Notes: generated by a model from the letters alone, not told the origin. A DNA stretch of 42,819 nucleotides from Staphylococcus croceilyticus (GCF_002902575.1 NZ_PPRD01000040.1:1-42819), one strand, 5' to 3'. Positions 19,620-29,391 are shown, counted from the stretch's first letter. Numbers and translations are program-made.

Positions 19620-20054
19620 TTATAAGCTACAATTGCATGTGCCTCCTGTGGCACATCCATTATGATCCGTTTTAAAGAAAGGATTACCAGCTTCAATTTT
19701 CACATTTTCAGAAACAGAAAAAGCAATCTTACTTACCACTTCATCAATTAAATTTTGTAAAGCGACTTCTTTAGATTTATAATCCATAACCACAGGTAAC
19801 ATTTCGTAAGCCCGTTTACGCCGGCGCGTATCCATCATTACATGTTGATAATCTGGATGATACTTTCCAAATCGCATCACTTCATCATATTTCATTTTAG
19901 ATTTCAAAAAGGCTTGATACATTAAATGCGCCTCATCATCATGATTTAGTCTTTCTTGAGCTTCTCTAAAATCATGATAAAGCTGAGATTGCACAATCAT
20001 GTCTGATAATGCATCTATATCATCTAAAATCGACATTGTTTCTTCAGTGTACAT
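19620..20054 (-). CDS. ylbF: YlbF family regulator, RicF-like
   Basis: This 144-aa mostly helical protein is a YlbF/YmcA family member. In B. subtilis YlbF (RicF) joins YmcA (RicA) and YaaT (RicT) in an Fe-S complex that stimulates RNase Y-dependent mRNA maturation and affects competence and biofilm formation. The last residues CATGGTCNCSL give three cysteines in nine residues, consistent with the C-terminal cluster ligands of that complex. AGGAGG lies 11 bases before the ATG at 20054. Confidence 0.9.
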   Translation of the reverse strand: MYTEETMSILDDIDALSDMIVQSQLYHDFREAQERLNHDDEAHLMYQAFLKSKMKYDEVMRFGKYHPDYQHVMMDTRRRKRAYEMLPVVMDYKSKEVALQNLIDEVVSKIAFSVSENVKIEAGNPFFKTDHNGCATGGTCNCSL

Positions 20055-20100
20055 AATTAAATAAGCCTCCTTTCCAAAAATTTTCTATAAAAACTCTATA

Positions 20101-21168
20101 CTATTTCTCAACAAAGATAAGTGAATAATAATTTTTCATTACTTCTCCACCCATTTCGTCATATTTCGTATTTAATATTCTTGAACGGTGTATATCTGAA
20201 TTCATCCAACTATGAATAAGCGTTGGCACATCATCAAAGTCATAACCTACGTTTTGGCTAGTTGATTTAAAATCAATCCCCTCATTATCAAGTTGACTTT
20301 TCAATGCTTCTTCAGTGAACTCGACATCCTCTTTACTTGTCGCTTCATATAAATTCATAGCGGCAATATGCGCAATATCTGAATTAATGGCTAAAGGTTT
20401 AATATGTTTTAATTTACGCATTTCATTTGTAATTTCGTATAACGTCATCAGTTGATTTGGATTTTGTTCATACGGCAACTTACTTGTATTGTCTTCGTTT
20501 AACTCGCCACTATCTTCATTAGATTCAGTGTTGTCTTCCTCACTAGCTAATTGATACGGTTTTAAGAAAGCTAAGGCTTCTTTATCCAAATAACGAACAC
20601 CCATAATACGATTTGATTGTTGATCCACATAGATTTGTGCATAAATCTTACCATATTTAATTAAAGCTTGCGTTTTAATATCTTCATCCGACAATTCAAA
20701 GTTATATTCCTTGCCATTAACTTTAAATGAAGGGTCTGGATTGATACTTGTATTTTCGAAAATGTGAGAGGCACTTTCATTGATTTTTAAAGAGTCAATT
20801 TTAGCCTTTTGACCAGTAGCATAAACAGATTTAATTTTATCGTTTTTCGTAGACACTATGTAATATTGTTGCTCTCTTTTAAAAATATAATTTGTATAAT
20901 TATTTTTAAAAGGATAAACACGATTAGCTTGACCAAACTTGTTTGTGAGGTAATGAATATCTTGGCCAATCCATGTTCCTACTCCTTCTTTAGGTGCTGG
21001 GTTTTCAGTTTCCGTTTGTGAATGAGGCGTTTGTTCTGTACGATTCGTCGTTGTAGATTTATTAGGATTTTCTAATACATCAAATTTTAACCTTGGTGAG
21101 TAAAATAAATATATTAAAAAAACAACTAAAAATATCACGCCTAAAACTTTAATAATTAATTTTGCCAT
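20101..21168 (-). CDS. CAP-domain protein with N-terminal membrane anchor, YlbC-like
   Basis: This 355-aa protein has one N-terminal membrane helix (about 5-24) and a low-complexity linker rich in T, E and N (about 35-62). A CAP-associated N-terminal domain follows (about 63-205, containing GTWIGQDIHYLTNKFG), then a second acidic linker (about 213-232) and a C-terminal CAP/SCP domain (from about 240: YEITNEMRKLKHIKPLAIN, ALNLYE-like helix, SWMNSDIHRSRILN). It is probably on the outer face of the membrane; the function is unknown. B. subtilis ylbC has the same layout and position. Its start at 21168 lies 46 bases upstream of ylbF and the two are likely co-transcribed. Confidence 0.88.
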   Translation of the reverse strand: MAKLIIKVLGVIFLVVFLIYLFYSPRLKFDVLENPNKSTTTNRTEQTPHSQTETENPAPKEGVGTWIGQDIHYLTNKFGQANRVYPFKNNYTNYIFKREQQYYIVSTKNDKIKSVYATGQKAKIDSLKINESASHIFENTSINPDPSFKVNGKEYNFELSDEDIKTQALIKYGKIYAQIYVDQQSNRIMGVRYLDKEALAFLKPYQLASEEDNTESNEDSGELNEDNTSKLPYEQNPNQLMTLYEITNEMRKLKHIKPLAINSDIAHIAAMNLYEATSKEDVEFTEEALKSQLDNEGIDFKSTSQNVGYDFDDVPTLIHSWMNSDIHRSRILNTKYDEMGGEVMKNYYSLIFVEK

Positions 21169-21283
21169 CTTTCACCCACCTATTTTGAATTATATCTATT
21201 GTACAAAATATCTATTTTAACAATCAAGATATCTATATCACACTTAAAACTGAAAATACTCAAAGTAGTTTATACCTATTTTC

Positions 21284-21318
21284 AAAACATATTAAACACT
21301 ATTAGATTAATATGTTTT
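21284..21318. repeat. 12-bp perfect inverted repeat upstream of the CAP-domain gene
   Basis: AAAACATATTAA (21284-21295) and TTAATATGTTTT (21307-21318) are perfect inverted copies separated by 11 bases, in the 217 bases between ctaM's terminator and the ylbC-like start. The rest of that gap (21169-21385) is AT-rich without ORFs. It could be an operator or a weak hairpin; no T-tract follows. Confidence 0.5.
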
Positions 21319-21378
21319 AAAAATCATCATCATTTTAACTACTTAACAATATATTTTTAACCTAAACACTATATTCTA

Positions 21379-21427
21379 TAAAAAAACCCTTCAAAGTTTT
21401 CGTTTTTCAACGTCTACTTTGAAGGGT
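21379..21427 (-). terminator. ctaM terminator
   Basis: ACCCTTCAAAGT (21386-21397) pairs perfectly with ACTTTGAAGGGT (21416-21427), and TTTTTTT follows on the minus strand. It lies 11 bases after the ctaM stop and closes the ctaB-ctaM unit. Confidence 0.9.
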
Positions 21428-21437
21428 CCATATTAAT

Positions 21438-21908
21438 TTATAAGCCAAGTGTTGCTTTAATTACTGAAGTTGTTTCCCCACCTGGATAAAAGACATAAAG
21501 TAATAAGTACACAACCACGCCAGTAATGGCTGTAAAGAACCAGATAACTGACGCTGCAGGTCCTACTTTTCTATGCCAATTAAATTTATCCTTAAATGCA
21601 GTGATGATTTGTAGTAAGCCTAATACACCACCAATTGTAGCAAGGTTAATGTGGAATATTAAGAAAATTTTATAATACGTTCTTACAGAATCAGGTCCAC
21701 CAAAATCGGTATTTCCTAAGAATATTGTTCGCGTGGCGTAAATAATAAAGAACGTTAATGCAAAGCCTGCTGCCCATAGCATTGTTTTCTTGTGCTTATC
21801 AATATGACGATGCCAGATTTGCCACCAGCCGATTGCCACGAGAATAGCACTAATAACAATACAACTTGTACTAATCGTTGGTAGAATTGGTAAATTCATA
21901 AGTTTCAT
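21438..21908 (-). CDS. ctaM: cytochrome aa3 quinol oxidase maturation protein CtaM (DUF420)
   Basis: This 156-aa DUF420 membrane protein has about five transmembrane helices with conserved His residues (H34 and H37 near helix 2, and FHINLATIGG). In S. aureus CtaM is required for function of the aa3-type menaquinol oxidase; B. subtilis YozB is the homologue. It begins 20 bases after ctaB, so haem O synthase and this maturation factor are made together. The C-terminus TTSVIKATLGL is outside the membrane core. Confidence 0.92.
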   Translation of the reverse strand: MKLMNLPILPTISTSCIVISAILVAIGWWQIWHRHIDKHKKTMLWAAGFALTFFIIYATRTIFLGNTDFGGPDSVRTYYKIFLIFHINLATIGGVLGLLQIITAFKDKFNWHRKVGPAASVIWFFTAITGVVVYLLLYVFYPGGETTSVIKATLGL

Positions 21909-21928
21909 CCTTATTTACTTTAATTATT

Positions 21929-22840
21929 TTAAATCATTTTAATTAACGAAACGACCACAACTAAAACAAAAAAGATTACTAAATAATTTAATGAATAAAT
22001 AAACATTTTTGTTGCCCATTTAGTTTGATCAGTATTTTTCTTAAATGTTGTTAGGCCAACGTAAATCCAACCTAAATTTAATAATGTCGCTAATACGACA
22101 AATGTAGTACCTAAACTTGATAATAAGAATGGTAATGGAAGTAATAAAACTAACCAAATAAACATGCTTACTCTCGTACGTTTAAAACCTTTAACTGATG
22201 GTAACATTGGAATGTTAGCTAATGAATATTCATCACTACGTTTAATTGCTAATGCATAGAAATGAATGGGTTGCCAACAAAAAACAACCAAGAATAATGC
22301 AACAGCAGCTAAACTGATATTTCCATCAATTGCAACCCAACCAATTAATGGTGGTACGGCTCCTGGGAAACTTCCCACTACTGTGTTCCAAGTTGTATGT
22401 CTTTTAGACCATATAGAATAATAAGACACATAACCTACGATGCCGATAAGGCCTAATACGCCTGATGGTACATTTAATAAGAATAAGCAAGCCTCTCCTA
22501 CTAACATCATACCGAAACTTAATAATAATAAGTGTTTATCTGAAATTCTATCATTTACTGTCGGTCTATTTTGCTTACTTGGCATAATACTATCGATATC
22601 TTGATCATAGTAATTATTTAATGCACAAGCGCCACCCATAATTAATGTTGAACCAATCAACATTAAGAGAATTTGAGGTATTGACGATAGGAAGGAATGA
22701 TTTGTCATCACAACCGCCAACCAAGCACCAGCAAATGCCGGAATTAAATTACCTTGAACTAAACCCATTTTAATAATTTGCTGTAATTCTTTAAAACTCA
22801 CACGGTCCGAGTGTTGTGATAAAGTTTGTTCTTTACTCAT
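21929..22840 (-). CDS. ctaB: protohaem IX farnesyltransferase (haem O synthase)
   Basis: CtaB attaches a farnesyl group to haem B, giving haem O, the substrate of CtaA. The 303-aa UbiA-family protein has about nine membrane helices and the prenyl-diphosphate-binding motif NNYYDQDID at 75-83. I start at the ATG at 22840 (MSKEQTL), six bases after AGGAGG. An alternative start eight codons upstream lacks a ribosome-binding site and would run through this one. It is divergent from ctaA, with 243 bases between starts. Confidence 0.95.
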   Translation of the reverse strand: MSKEQTLSQHSDRVSFKELQQIIKMGLVQGNLIPAFAGAWLAVVMTNHSFLSSIPQILLMLIGSTLIMGGACALNNYYDQDIDSIMPSKQNRPTVNDRISDKHLLLLSFGMMLVGEACLFLLNVPSGVLGLIGIVGYVSYYSIWSKRHTTWNTVVGSFPGAVPPLIGWVAIDGNISLAAVALFLVVFCWQPIHFYALAIKRSDEYSLANIPMLPSVKGFKRTRVSMFIWLVLLLPLPFLLSSLGTTFVVLATLLNLGWIYVGLTTFKKNTDQTKWATKMFIYSLNYLVIFFVLVVVVSLIKMI

Positions 22841-23083
22841 GGTCCCCCTCCTTAAATTTTCCATATAGTACTATGATATAGTAATTATTAATAATTGACT
22901 AGTTTATATGAAATTAAATTGTGACACTTTAACGACATTGTATGTGAGCAATTTTTTGTTATCCTGTAATGTTGTATAATTGGTTTGATATTACAAATCC
23001 AAAAATATAGACATTAAATCAGGCTATGTTATCGTATATTGATTAGCATTGAAATTCCTGAATTAATGATGGGGTGTTTAACA

Positions 23084-24001
23084 TTGTTTAATAAACGAAA
23101 CCTTAAATGGTTATCAGTATTAGCCACAATTATTATGGCAATGGTGCAACTTGGTGGTGCACTGGTAACTAAGACAGGTTCTGAAGATGGTTGTGGATCT
23201 TCATGGCCACTATGTCATGGTGCCTTACTTCCTCAGAACTTGCCAATCGCTACTATTATAGAATTAAGCCATCGTGCTGTATCCGGCATATCATTAATTA
23301 TAGTTCTATGGCTTGCCATAACGGCTTGGAAAAGAATCGGGTATATCAAAGAAGTTAAACCATTGGCAGTTATAAGTGTTGCCTTTTTATTAGTGCAAGC
23401 ATTAATTGGCGCAGCTGCAGTAATTTGGCAACAAAACTCCTATGTTTTAGCGCTTCATTTCGGCATCTCACTTATAAGCTTCTCTTCTGTATTCGTTTTA
23501 ATGCTCATTATTTTCGAAGTAGATAAGAAATATGAAGCCGATGAACTATTCATTAAAAAGCCATTAAGAAGACTTACATGGATAATGACAGTAATCGTTT
23601 ATCTAACGATTTATACAGGGGCATTAGTTAGACATGCGAAAGCAAGTTTAGCATATGGTGCATGGCCATTACCTTTTGATGATATTATTCCGCATACTGA
23701 ACAAGACTGGGTTCAATTCGCTCATCGTGGTATGGCATTTATCACTTTCTTCTGGATTATGATTACTTTTATTCATGCAGTGAAAAATTATTCAGAGAAC
23801 CGTACAATTAGATATGGTTATACAGCTGCATTTATTTTAATCATTATCCAAGTTATTACTGGTGCACTTTCAGTTATAACGCATGTTAATTTAATTATCG
23901 CATTAATCCATGCATTATGTATCACTATTTTATTTGGTTTAATTGCTTACTTTATTTTACTCATGCTTCGATCAATTAGAAGCGATCGTCGAATTAAATA
24001 A
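23084..24001 (+). CDS. ctaA: haem A synthase
   Basis: CtaA oxidises haem O to haem A in the membrane for aa3-type oxidases. The 305-aa protein has eight membrane helices with the haem-ligand histidines ([27 protein letters not shown]) and the redox cysteine pair C37/C44 in [11 protein letters not shown] typical of the Bacillus/Staphylococcus type. I start at the TTG at 23084 (reads [10 protein letters not shown]), seven bases after GGGGTG. Upstream in-frame codons give a non-conserved extension. The TTG start may limit expression. Confidence 0.93.
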   Translation: MFNKRNLKWLSVLATIIMAMVQLGGALVTKTGSEDGCGSSWPLCHGALLPQNLPIATIIELSHRAVSGISLIIVLWLAITAWKRIGYIKEVKPLAVISVAFLLVQALIGAAAVIWQQNSYVLALHFGISLISFSSVFVLMLIIFEVDKKYEADELFIKKPLRRLTWIMTVIVYLTIYTGALVRHAKASLAYGAWPLPFDDIIPHTEQDWVQFAHRGMAFITFFWIMITFIHAVKNYSENRTIRYGYTAAFILIIIQVITGALSVITHVNLIIALIHALCITILFGLIAYFILLMLRSIRSDRRIK

Positions 24002-24008
24002 CATAGAA

Positions 24009-24048
24009 AGCCTTGGACATTATTATTAAATGTCCAAGGCTTCTTTTA
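24009..24048 (+). terminator. ctaA terminator, GCCTTGGACAT-type hairpin
   Basis: AGCCTTGGACAT (24009-24020) pairs with ATGTCCAAGGCT (24030-24041), followed by TCTTTTATA, eight bases after the ctaA stop. It is a near copy of the hairpin at 9046-9075 with compensating changes (TTGG/CCAA in place of TGGG/CCCA), so base pairing is preserved. Confidence 0.85.
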
Positions 24049-24069
24049 TATTTAGGCAATAGCTAACTG

Positions 24070-24103
24070 AATTGAAAAAGCTTGTACCAAGCTTTTTTCA
24101 ATT
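24070..24103. repeat. long hairpin in the ctaA-pycA gap
   Basis: AATTGAAAAAGCTTG (24070-24084) pairs with CAAGCTTTTTTCAATT (24088-24103), with one extra T and a 3-nt loop. It lies between convergent ctaA and pycA and may be a second termination or RNA-stability hairpin. Confidence 0.65.
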
Positions 24104-24106
24104 CTA

Positions 24107-24235
24107 GTTACCCTTGCCCGAGAGTGGGGCCCCAACATAAAGACTTTCGAAAAAGAAAGTCTATGGCCAACACGTAGAATTTTCTTAAGAAATTCTACAA
24201 ACAAAGCCAGTTGGGTTGGATGACGAAATTATTTA
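24107..24235. repeat. multi-branched intergenic repeat of staphylococcal type
   Basis: Two hairpins, AGACTTTC/GAAAGTCT (about 24143-24164) and GTAGAATTT/AAATTCTAC (about 24175-24199), are bracketed by TGGC...GCCA and outside that by CCCCAAC...GTTGGGTTGG, giving a three-way-junction shape. GGGGCCCCAAC sits at the left end. Elements with this composition are familiar between genes in S. aureus. pycA converges on it from the right, so it may also end pycA transcription. Confidence 0.65.
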
Positions 24236-24245
24236 AATTTCTACC

Positions 24246-27200
24246 CTATCCTTCTACTTTTTCAATTTCTATTAATAAATCCCCTGTAGCAATTGCATCA
24301 CCATTGACTACTGTAACTTTCTTGATAACGCCATTGAATGGTGCTTGAATTGTTGTTTCCATCTTCATTGCTTCTGTAATAAGCAATGGTTGATTTACTT
24401 TCACTTCATCGCCAACAGCTACTTTCACTTCTGTTACAGAACCTGGCATTTGAGCGCCGATATGACTTGGGTTTGTTTTATCTGCTTTAGGTTTCACATT
24501 CGCATTTGTTTTAATATTTTCATCTTTAATATTAATGCGACGTGCTTGACCATTCATCACATAATACAGAGTACGGTTACCATTCTCATCTGGTTCACTA
24601 ATCGTTTCTAATTTAATAATTAATCGTTTACCTGTATCAATTTCAATTTCTACTGTCTCGCCGTTACGCATACCAAAGAAGAATGTTGGTGTATCTAGAA
24701 GCGATAAATTACCATATTGTTGTTTCGTTTGAATGTATTGATCAAATACTTTTGGATATAATACATAGCTAATGACATCTTGTTCAGTAACTTCACCATA
24801 TTCTTTGTCACTAAGCTCTTGTCTAATTGCTTCAAAGTCTACTGGTTCTAAATATTCACCAGGACGTTCAGTTAATGGCTGTTGCCCTTTTAAAATAACG
24901 TCTTGTAACTTTTTATTAAATCCATTAACCGGTTGACCAATATCACCTTTAAAGTATGAAACAACGGATTCAGGAAAATCTAATTTATAACCTTGTTCAA
25001 TAACTGATTGTTCATCTAAATCATTTTGTACCATGTAAAGTGCCATGTCGCCCACTACTTTTGACGATGGCGTTACTTTAACTATATCTCCGAATAAGAA
25101 ATTAACGCGACGATACATGTCTTTAACTTCATTGAAGCGCTCTCCTAATCCTAAACTTTTAGCCTGTTGGCCTAAGTTAGAATACTGACCACCTGGCATT
25201 TCGTGTTGATAAATTTCTGTGTTAGGTGATTTAATATCACTTTCAAAGTCGCTATAGTATGGACGAACATTACTCCAGTAATGGCTAAGTTCTTCAAGCC
25301 CTTTAATGTCCGTACGCATATTTCGACTAAAGCCATTTAATGCATAATATAAAGAGTTTGCGCTTGGCTGACTTGTTAAACCACTCATTGAAGCGACAGC
25401 TGTATCGATAATATCTACGCCCGCATCGATGGCTTCTTTATAAGTTAATAAACCATTACCGCTTGTATCATGCGTATGCAGATGAATTGGTAAATCAACT
25501 GCTGCTTTTAATTCTCCAATTAGTTCATAAGCTGCTTTAGGTTTTAATAAGCCTGCCATATCTTTTATTGCTAAAATGTGGAACCCTTCACGCTCGAGTT
25601 CTTTAGCTAAATTAACATAATAATCTAACGTAAATACATTTGAACGTTCTGGATTTAAAATATCACCAGTATAACAAATCGCACCTTCTGAAATTTTACC
25701 AGCTTTTTGTACCGCTTCATTCGCAACTTTCATCTGGTCAACCCAGTTTAATGAGTCGAAGATTCTAAAGACATCTACGCCTGCTTTTGCACTTTCAGCC
25801 ACAAATTTTTCGATGACATTATCTGCATAGTTTTTATAACCTACCGCATTTGAGGCACGTAATAACATTTGAAATAACACATTTGGAATAGCAGTTCGCA
25901 ATCTTTCTAAACGTTCCCATGGGTTTTCTTTTAAGAAATTATAAGCTACATCAAATGTTGCACCACCCCACATTTCTAATGAAAAGCTATCTTTAAGAAC
26001 TTCAGATGTTTTAGAGGCAATATTCATCATATCTTTAGTACGAACGCGTGTAGCTAATAAAGATTGATGGGCATCACGAAATGTCGTATCTGTAATTAAA
26101 ACGTCTTTTTGTGCGCGAACCCAATCTGCTACTGCTTTAGGTCCTTTATTATCAAGCAATTGCTTTGTTCCATTCAATTGCGCAATTCTGTTATGAGAAA
26201 CTCTAGGAATAGAGGTTGCTTCATAATCTGGTTTTTCACGTTTTTCTACATTCGGGAAGCCATTAATCGTAACATTGCCAATATACTCTAATGTTTTCGT
26301 ACCACGGTCTAATGTAGGCGCAATATTAAATAATTCAGGCGTTTCCTCAATGAATTTAGTCGTATAATCACCACTACGGAACTTTTCATTTCGCATTACA
26401 TTAATTAAAAATGGAATATTCGTTTTAACCCCACGAATACGCATTTCTCTTAACGAGCGTTCCATTTTTTCCTCTGCTTGTTTAAAAGTCACTGCATGCG
26501 TAGATAATTTCACCAATAATGAATCATAATAAGGTGAAATTTCAGCACCTTGAAAACCATCGCCTGCATCTAAACGTACACCGAAACCACCACTTGAGCG
26601 ATAAGCGATAATTGTACCAGAATCAGGCATGAAATCATTAGTCGGATCTTCAGTGGTAATTCGGCATTGAATAGCATATCCTAATGTTTTTATTTCCTCT
26701 TGTTTAGGCATAGCAATGCGTTCATCAAATAAATTCGCACCATCGGCAACTAAAATTTGGGTCTTCACAATATCAATGCCAGTAATCATTTCAGTGATAG
26801 TATGTTCAACTTGGACACGAGGATTTACTTCAATAAAGAAGAACTCATCTCCAGAAACTAGGAATTCTACAGTTCCTGCATTAACATATTTAATATTATT
26901 CATTAATTTTAAAGCTGCTTCACAAATACGTTCTCTTAACGTATTAGAAAGACCTACTGATGGTGCGACCTCTACAACTTTTTGATGACGACGTTGCACT
27001 GAACAATCTCGTTCATATAAGTGCACAATATTACCGTATTCATCACCAATAATTTGAACTTCAATATGTTTAGGATTATCAATATATCTTTCAATATAAA
27101 CTTCACTATTACCAAATGATTTAGCAGCTTCAGATTTAGCACGGTGAAATGCATCTTCTAATTCACTTTCTTCGCGAACGATACGCATTCCTTTACCGCC

Positions 27201-27698
27201 CCCACCACTAGTCGCTTTAATCATTAGTGGGAATCCTGCTTCACGCGCAAAGCTTTTCGCAGCTTCGAAGTTTTCAATTGGACCATCTGTTCCTGGAATT
27301 ACGGGTAAATCCGCTTTAATTGCAGTCGTTCTCGCTTTAACTTTATCTCCAAACATATCTAAATGTTCAAGATGAGGTCCAATGAATATGATGCCTTCCT
27401 CTTTACAACGATGCGCAAAGTGCTCATTCTCACTAAGGAAACCATAACCCGGGTGAATTGCATCTACACCAGCCTGTTTAGCTACTTCAATAATACGTTC
27501 AATATTTAAATAACTTTCAGCCGGACCTAAATCTTTCCCCACTAAATAAGATTCATCTGCTTTATATCTATGTAATGAATTCTTGTCTTCATTAGAATAA
27601 ATGGCTACTGTTTGAATATCTAATTCCGTTGCTGCTCTAAAAATTCTAATTGCAATTTCACCACGATTGGCTACTAATAACTTTTTTATGTGTTTCAA
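24246..27698 (-). CDS. pycA: pyruvate carboxylase
   Basis: This enzyme replenishes the TCA cycle by carboxylating pyruvate to oxaloacetate with ATP and biotin. The 1150-aa polypeptide contains the whole enzyme: a biotin carboxylase domain (about 1-450, ATP-binding KATSGGGGKGMR), the carboxyltransferase domain (from about 530, ITDTTFRDAHQSLLATRVRT), the allosteric/tetramerisation region, and the C-terminal biotinyl domain with the modified lysine K1112 in EAMKMET. Length and domain order are normal. It lies downstream of ftsW behind a terminator, as in S. aureus. Confidence 0.98.
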   Translation of the reverse strand: MKHIKKLLVANRGEIAIRIFRAATELDIQTVAIYSNEDKNSLHRYKADESYLVGKDLGPAESYLNIERIIEVAKQAGVDAIHPGYGFLSENEHFAHRCKEEGIIFIGPHLEHLDMFGDKVKARTTAIKADLPVIPGTDGPIENFEAAKSFAREAGFPLMIKATSGGGGKGMRIVREESELEDAFHRAKSEAAKSFGNSEVYIERYIDNPKHIEVQIIGDEYGNIVHLYERDCSVQRRHQKVVEVAPSVGLSNTLRERICEAALKLMNNIKYVNAGTVEFLVSGDEFFFIEVNPRVQVEHTITEMITGIDIVKTQILVADGANLFDERIAMPKQEEIKTLGYAIQCRITTEDPTNDFMPDSGTIIAYRSSGGFGVRLDAGDGFQGAEISPYYDSLLVKLSTHAVTFKQAEEKMERSLREMRIRGVKTNIPFLINVMRNEKFRSGDYTTKFIEETPELFNIAPTLDRGTKTLEYIGNVTINGFPNVEKREKPDYEATSIPRVSHNRIAQLNGTKQLLDNKGPKAVADWVRAQKDVLITDTTFRDAHQSLLATRVRTKDMMNIASKTSEVLKDSFSLEMWGGATFDVAYNFLKENPWERLERLRTAIPNVLFQMLLRASNAVGYKNYADNVIEKFVAESAKAGVDVFRIFDSLNWVDQMKVANEAVQKAGKISEGAICYTGDILNPERSNVFTLDYYVNLAKELEREGFHILAIKDMAGLLKPKAAYELIGELKAAVDLPIHLHTHDTSGNGLLTYKEAIDAGVDIIDTAVASMSGLTSQPSANSLYYALNGFSRNMRTDIKGLEELSHYWSNVRPYYSDFESDIKSPNTEIYQHEMPGGQYSNLGQQAKSLGLGERFNEVKDMYRRVNFLFGDIVKVTPSSKVVGDMALYMVQNDLDEQSVIEQGYKLDFPESVVSYFKGDIGQPVNGFNKKLQDVILKGQQPLTERPGEYLEPVDFEAIRQELSDKEYGEVTEQDVISYVLYPKVFDQYIQTKQQYGNLSLLDTPTFFFGMRNGETVEIEIDTGKRLIIKLETISEPDENGNRTLYYVMNGQARRINIKDENIKTNANVKPKADKTNPSHIGAQMPGSVTEVKVAVGDEVKVNQPLLITEAMKMETTIQAPFNGVIKKVTVVNGDAIATGDLLIEIEKVEG

Positions 27699-27939
27699 AG
27701 AATAGACACCCCTTTATAGTTTGAAAATTCTAACTAATTAGATAATAAGATTTTATACTAAAATAATTTAGAAAGCTATTTATTTTTTCAAATCAAGATT
27801 TTACTAACATAGTATGAATTACTTATCATCATTTTAGTATTTATAATTAAATATTATTGTAAGTAATAATTTTATTTTATCATCTATAATATATTTCATC
27901 TACTTAGATAAGGAGGCTTTTAAAAATATTCACATAAAT
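27699..27939. other. AT-rich gap upstream of pycA
   Basis: This non-coding stretch should hold the pycA promoter on the minus strand. A TATAAA-like -10 occurs near 27753-27760, but I cannot pair it with a convincing -35. A plus-strand AAGGAGG at 27909-27915 is followed by no usable reading frame. I see no other element. Confidence 0.5.
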
Positions 27940-27988
27940 GTAAAAAACCTTTATAAGATTGAGCAAAGTTAGCAATCTTATAAAGGTT
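27940..27988 (-). terminator. ftsW terminator
   Basis: A perfect 16-bp stem (27946-27961 with 27973-27988) is followed on the minus strand by TTTTTTACATTT. It lies 15 bases after the ftsW stop. Confidence 0.92.
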
Positions 27989-28002
27989 AAAATGCATCTA
28001 AT

Positions 28003-29238
28003 TTAATTATATTGTCTTGGAATGTCGACTTTTTGTTTTTTTGCTTTCATAGCACGTTTTTCATCCATTTTAATTTGTTTAGCCACAAGTAATAGTAGAC
28101 CCATGGCTATACTTAAACTTAACATCGATGACCCACCAAAACTGATAAATGGTAGAGGCACACCTGTTAAAGGAATTGTAGCTGAAATACCACCTAAGTT
28201 AACAAAGGTTTGACTTCCTATGTAACTTGCTACGCCTATACAAATAAGTTTATAGAAATATGAAGGAGTCTTTGATGCTAACATAAACGCACGATAAACG
28301 ATAAAGAACAATAAACAAATTACAAATAAGCCGCCTAATAAACCAAGTTCTTCACAAATTACCGCAAAGATAAAATCCGTATGTGCTTCCGGTAAATACC
28401 CAAGTTTCATAATACCATTTCCTAAGCCTCGGCCAAATAAACCGCCATTACCGATAGCCATTAATGAGTTTGAAAGGTGATAACCAGTACCCGATTCTGA
28501 ACCAAATGGATTGGTTAATACACTAAAACGCGCTTTTAAATAGTGAGGCATAAAGCCAGTAATAAGTACAAATACTGCTATTACCACAAAACTAATAATC
28601 ACTAATAAAACCGGCCCTTTTAACAACTTTTGAACACCTATGCCAGCGAACATAAACATTGAGACGATAATGATTAAAATAAGCATAGTTTGTCCAATGT
28701 CACGTTGTAATAAAACTAAACCGACACACGCTAAAATTAAGAAAATGGGCTGTCTTATAACTTTTAGTTTCTCTCTAACTTGAGGCAATTTTCTACTAAT
28801 AACGTATGAGATGTAGAGGATTAATGCGATTTTTAATAATTCAGAAGCTTGTAAATTCATAAAGCCTAAGTTAATCCAACTTTTTGATCCATTAATATTT
28901 TTACCAATAATCAAGGTTAAGCATAAGAGCACAAATATGACGGTCATAATCCACATTTGTACTTTAATTTGTTGGAATACTTTAATATTAAGCATAAACG
29001 CTATAAAGAAAACGACTATAAAACTCATAATTACATAAATAAGTTGTCTGTTGTAAAAATATGTTCCAGATACTTCTATACCGCCTGTTAATGTTCCTTT
29101 CGTAGCAGCGACCATGCTTGCGCTGTATACCATCACAAGGCCAATTAAACATAAAATAACGTATGTAATTAATAATGGATAATCGATAAACTTAGACATT
29201 CTACCTATGTATCGAAAAAAATTTTTTAAGTTACTCAT
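28003..29238 (-). CDS. ftsW: SEDS peptidoglycan glycosyltransferase FtsW
   Basis: FtsW polymerises septal peptidoglycan from lipid II together with a class B penicillin-binding protein. The protein has about ten membrane helices and the SEDS signatures LVMVYSAS, the HTDFIFAVICEELG segment with its conserved Asp, and GVPLPFISFGGSS. The FtsW rather than RodA assignment rests on the S. aureus-like sequence and on its place beside pycA. I start at the ATG at 29238 (MSNLKNFF, 411 aa). An ATG four codons upstream cannot be excluded, since the nearest GGA lies close to both. The C-terminus is a basic cytoplasmic tail. Confidence 0.9.
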   Translation of the reverse strand: MSNLKNFFRYIGRMSKFIDYPLLITYVILCLIGLVMVYSASMVAATKGTLTGGIEVSGTYFYNRQLIYVIMSFIVVFFIAFMLNIKVFQQIKVQMWIMTVIFVLLCLTLIIGKNINGSKSWINLGFMNLQASELLKIALILYISYVISRKLPQVREKLKVIRQPIFLILACVGLVLLQRDIGQTMLILIIIVSMFMFAGIGVQKLLKGPVLLVIISFVVIAVFVLITGFMPHYLKARFSVLTNPFGSESGTGYHLSNSLMAIGNGGLFGRGLGNGIMKLGYLPEAHTDFIFAVICEELGLLGGLFVICLLFFIVYRAFMLASKTPSYFYKLICIGVASYIGSQTFVNLGGISATIPLTGVPLPFISFGGSSMLSLSIAMGLLLLVAKQIKMDEKRAMKAKKQKVDIPRQYN

Positions 29239-29391
29239 AAAAATGATCATCCAATTCTAAAATTTTAAAATATCTATGTTCATTGAAATTAATTTTCCAA
29301 CAAAATCTGTCTCAACTATTATATACTTTACACTTACTGTTTCACAAATGTTAACTGAAATAAGTATAAAACTATCTAAAATACAAAATGA

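Noticed and set aside
27909-27940. Strong plus-strand AAGGAGG in the pycA-ftsW gap
   Set aside because: The only following ATG (27938) is stopped at once by TAA, so no peptide is encoded; probably coincidental.
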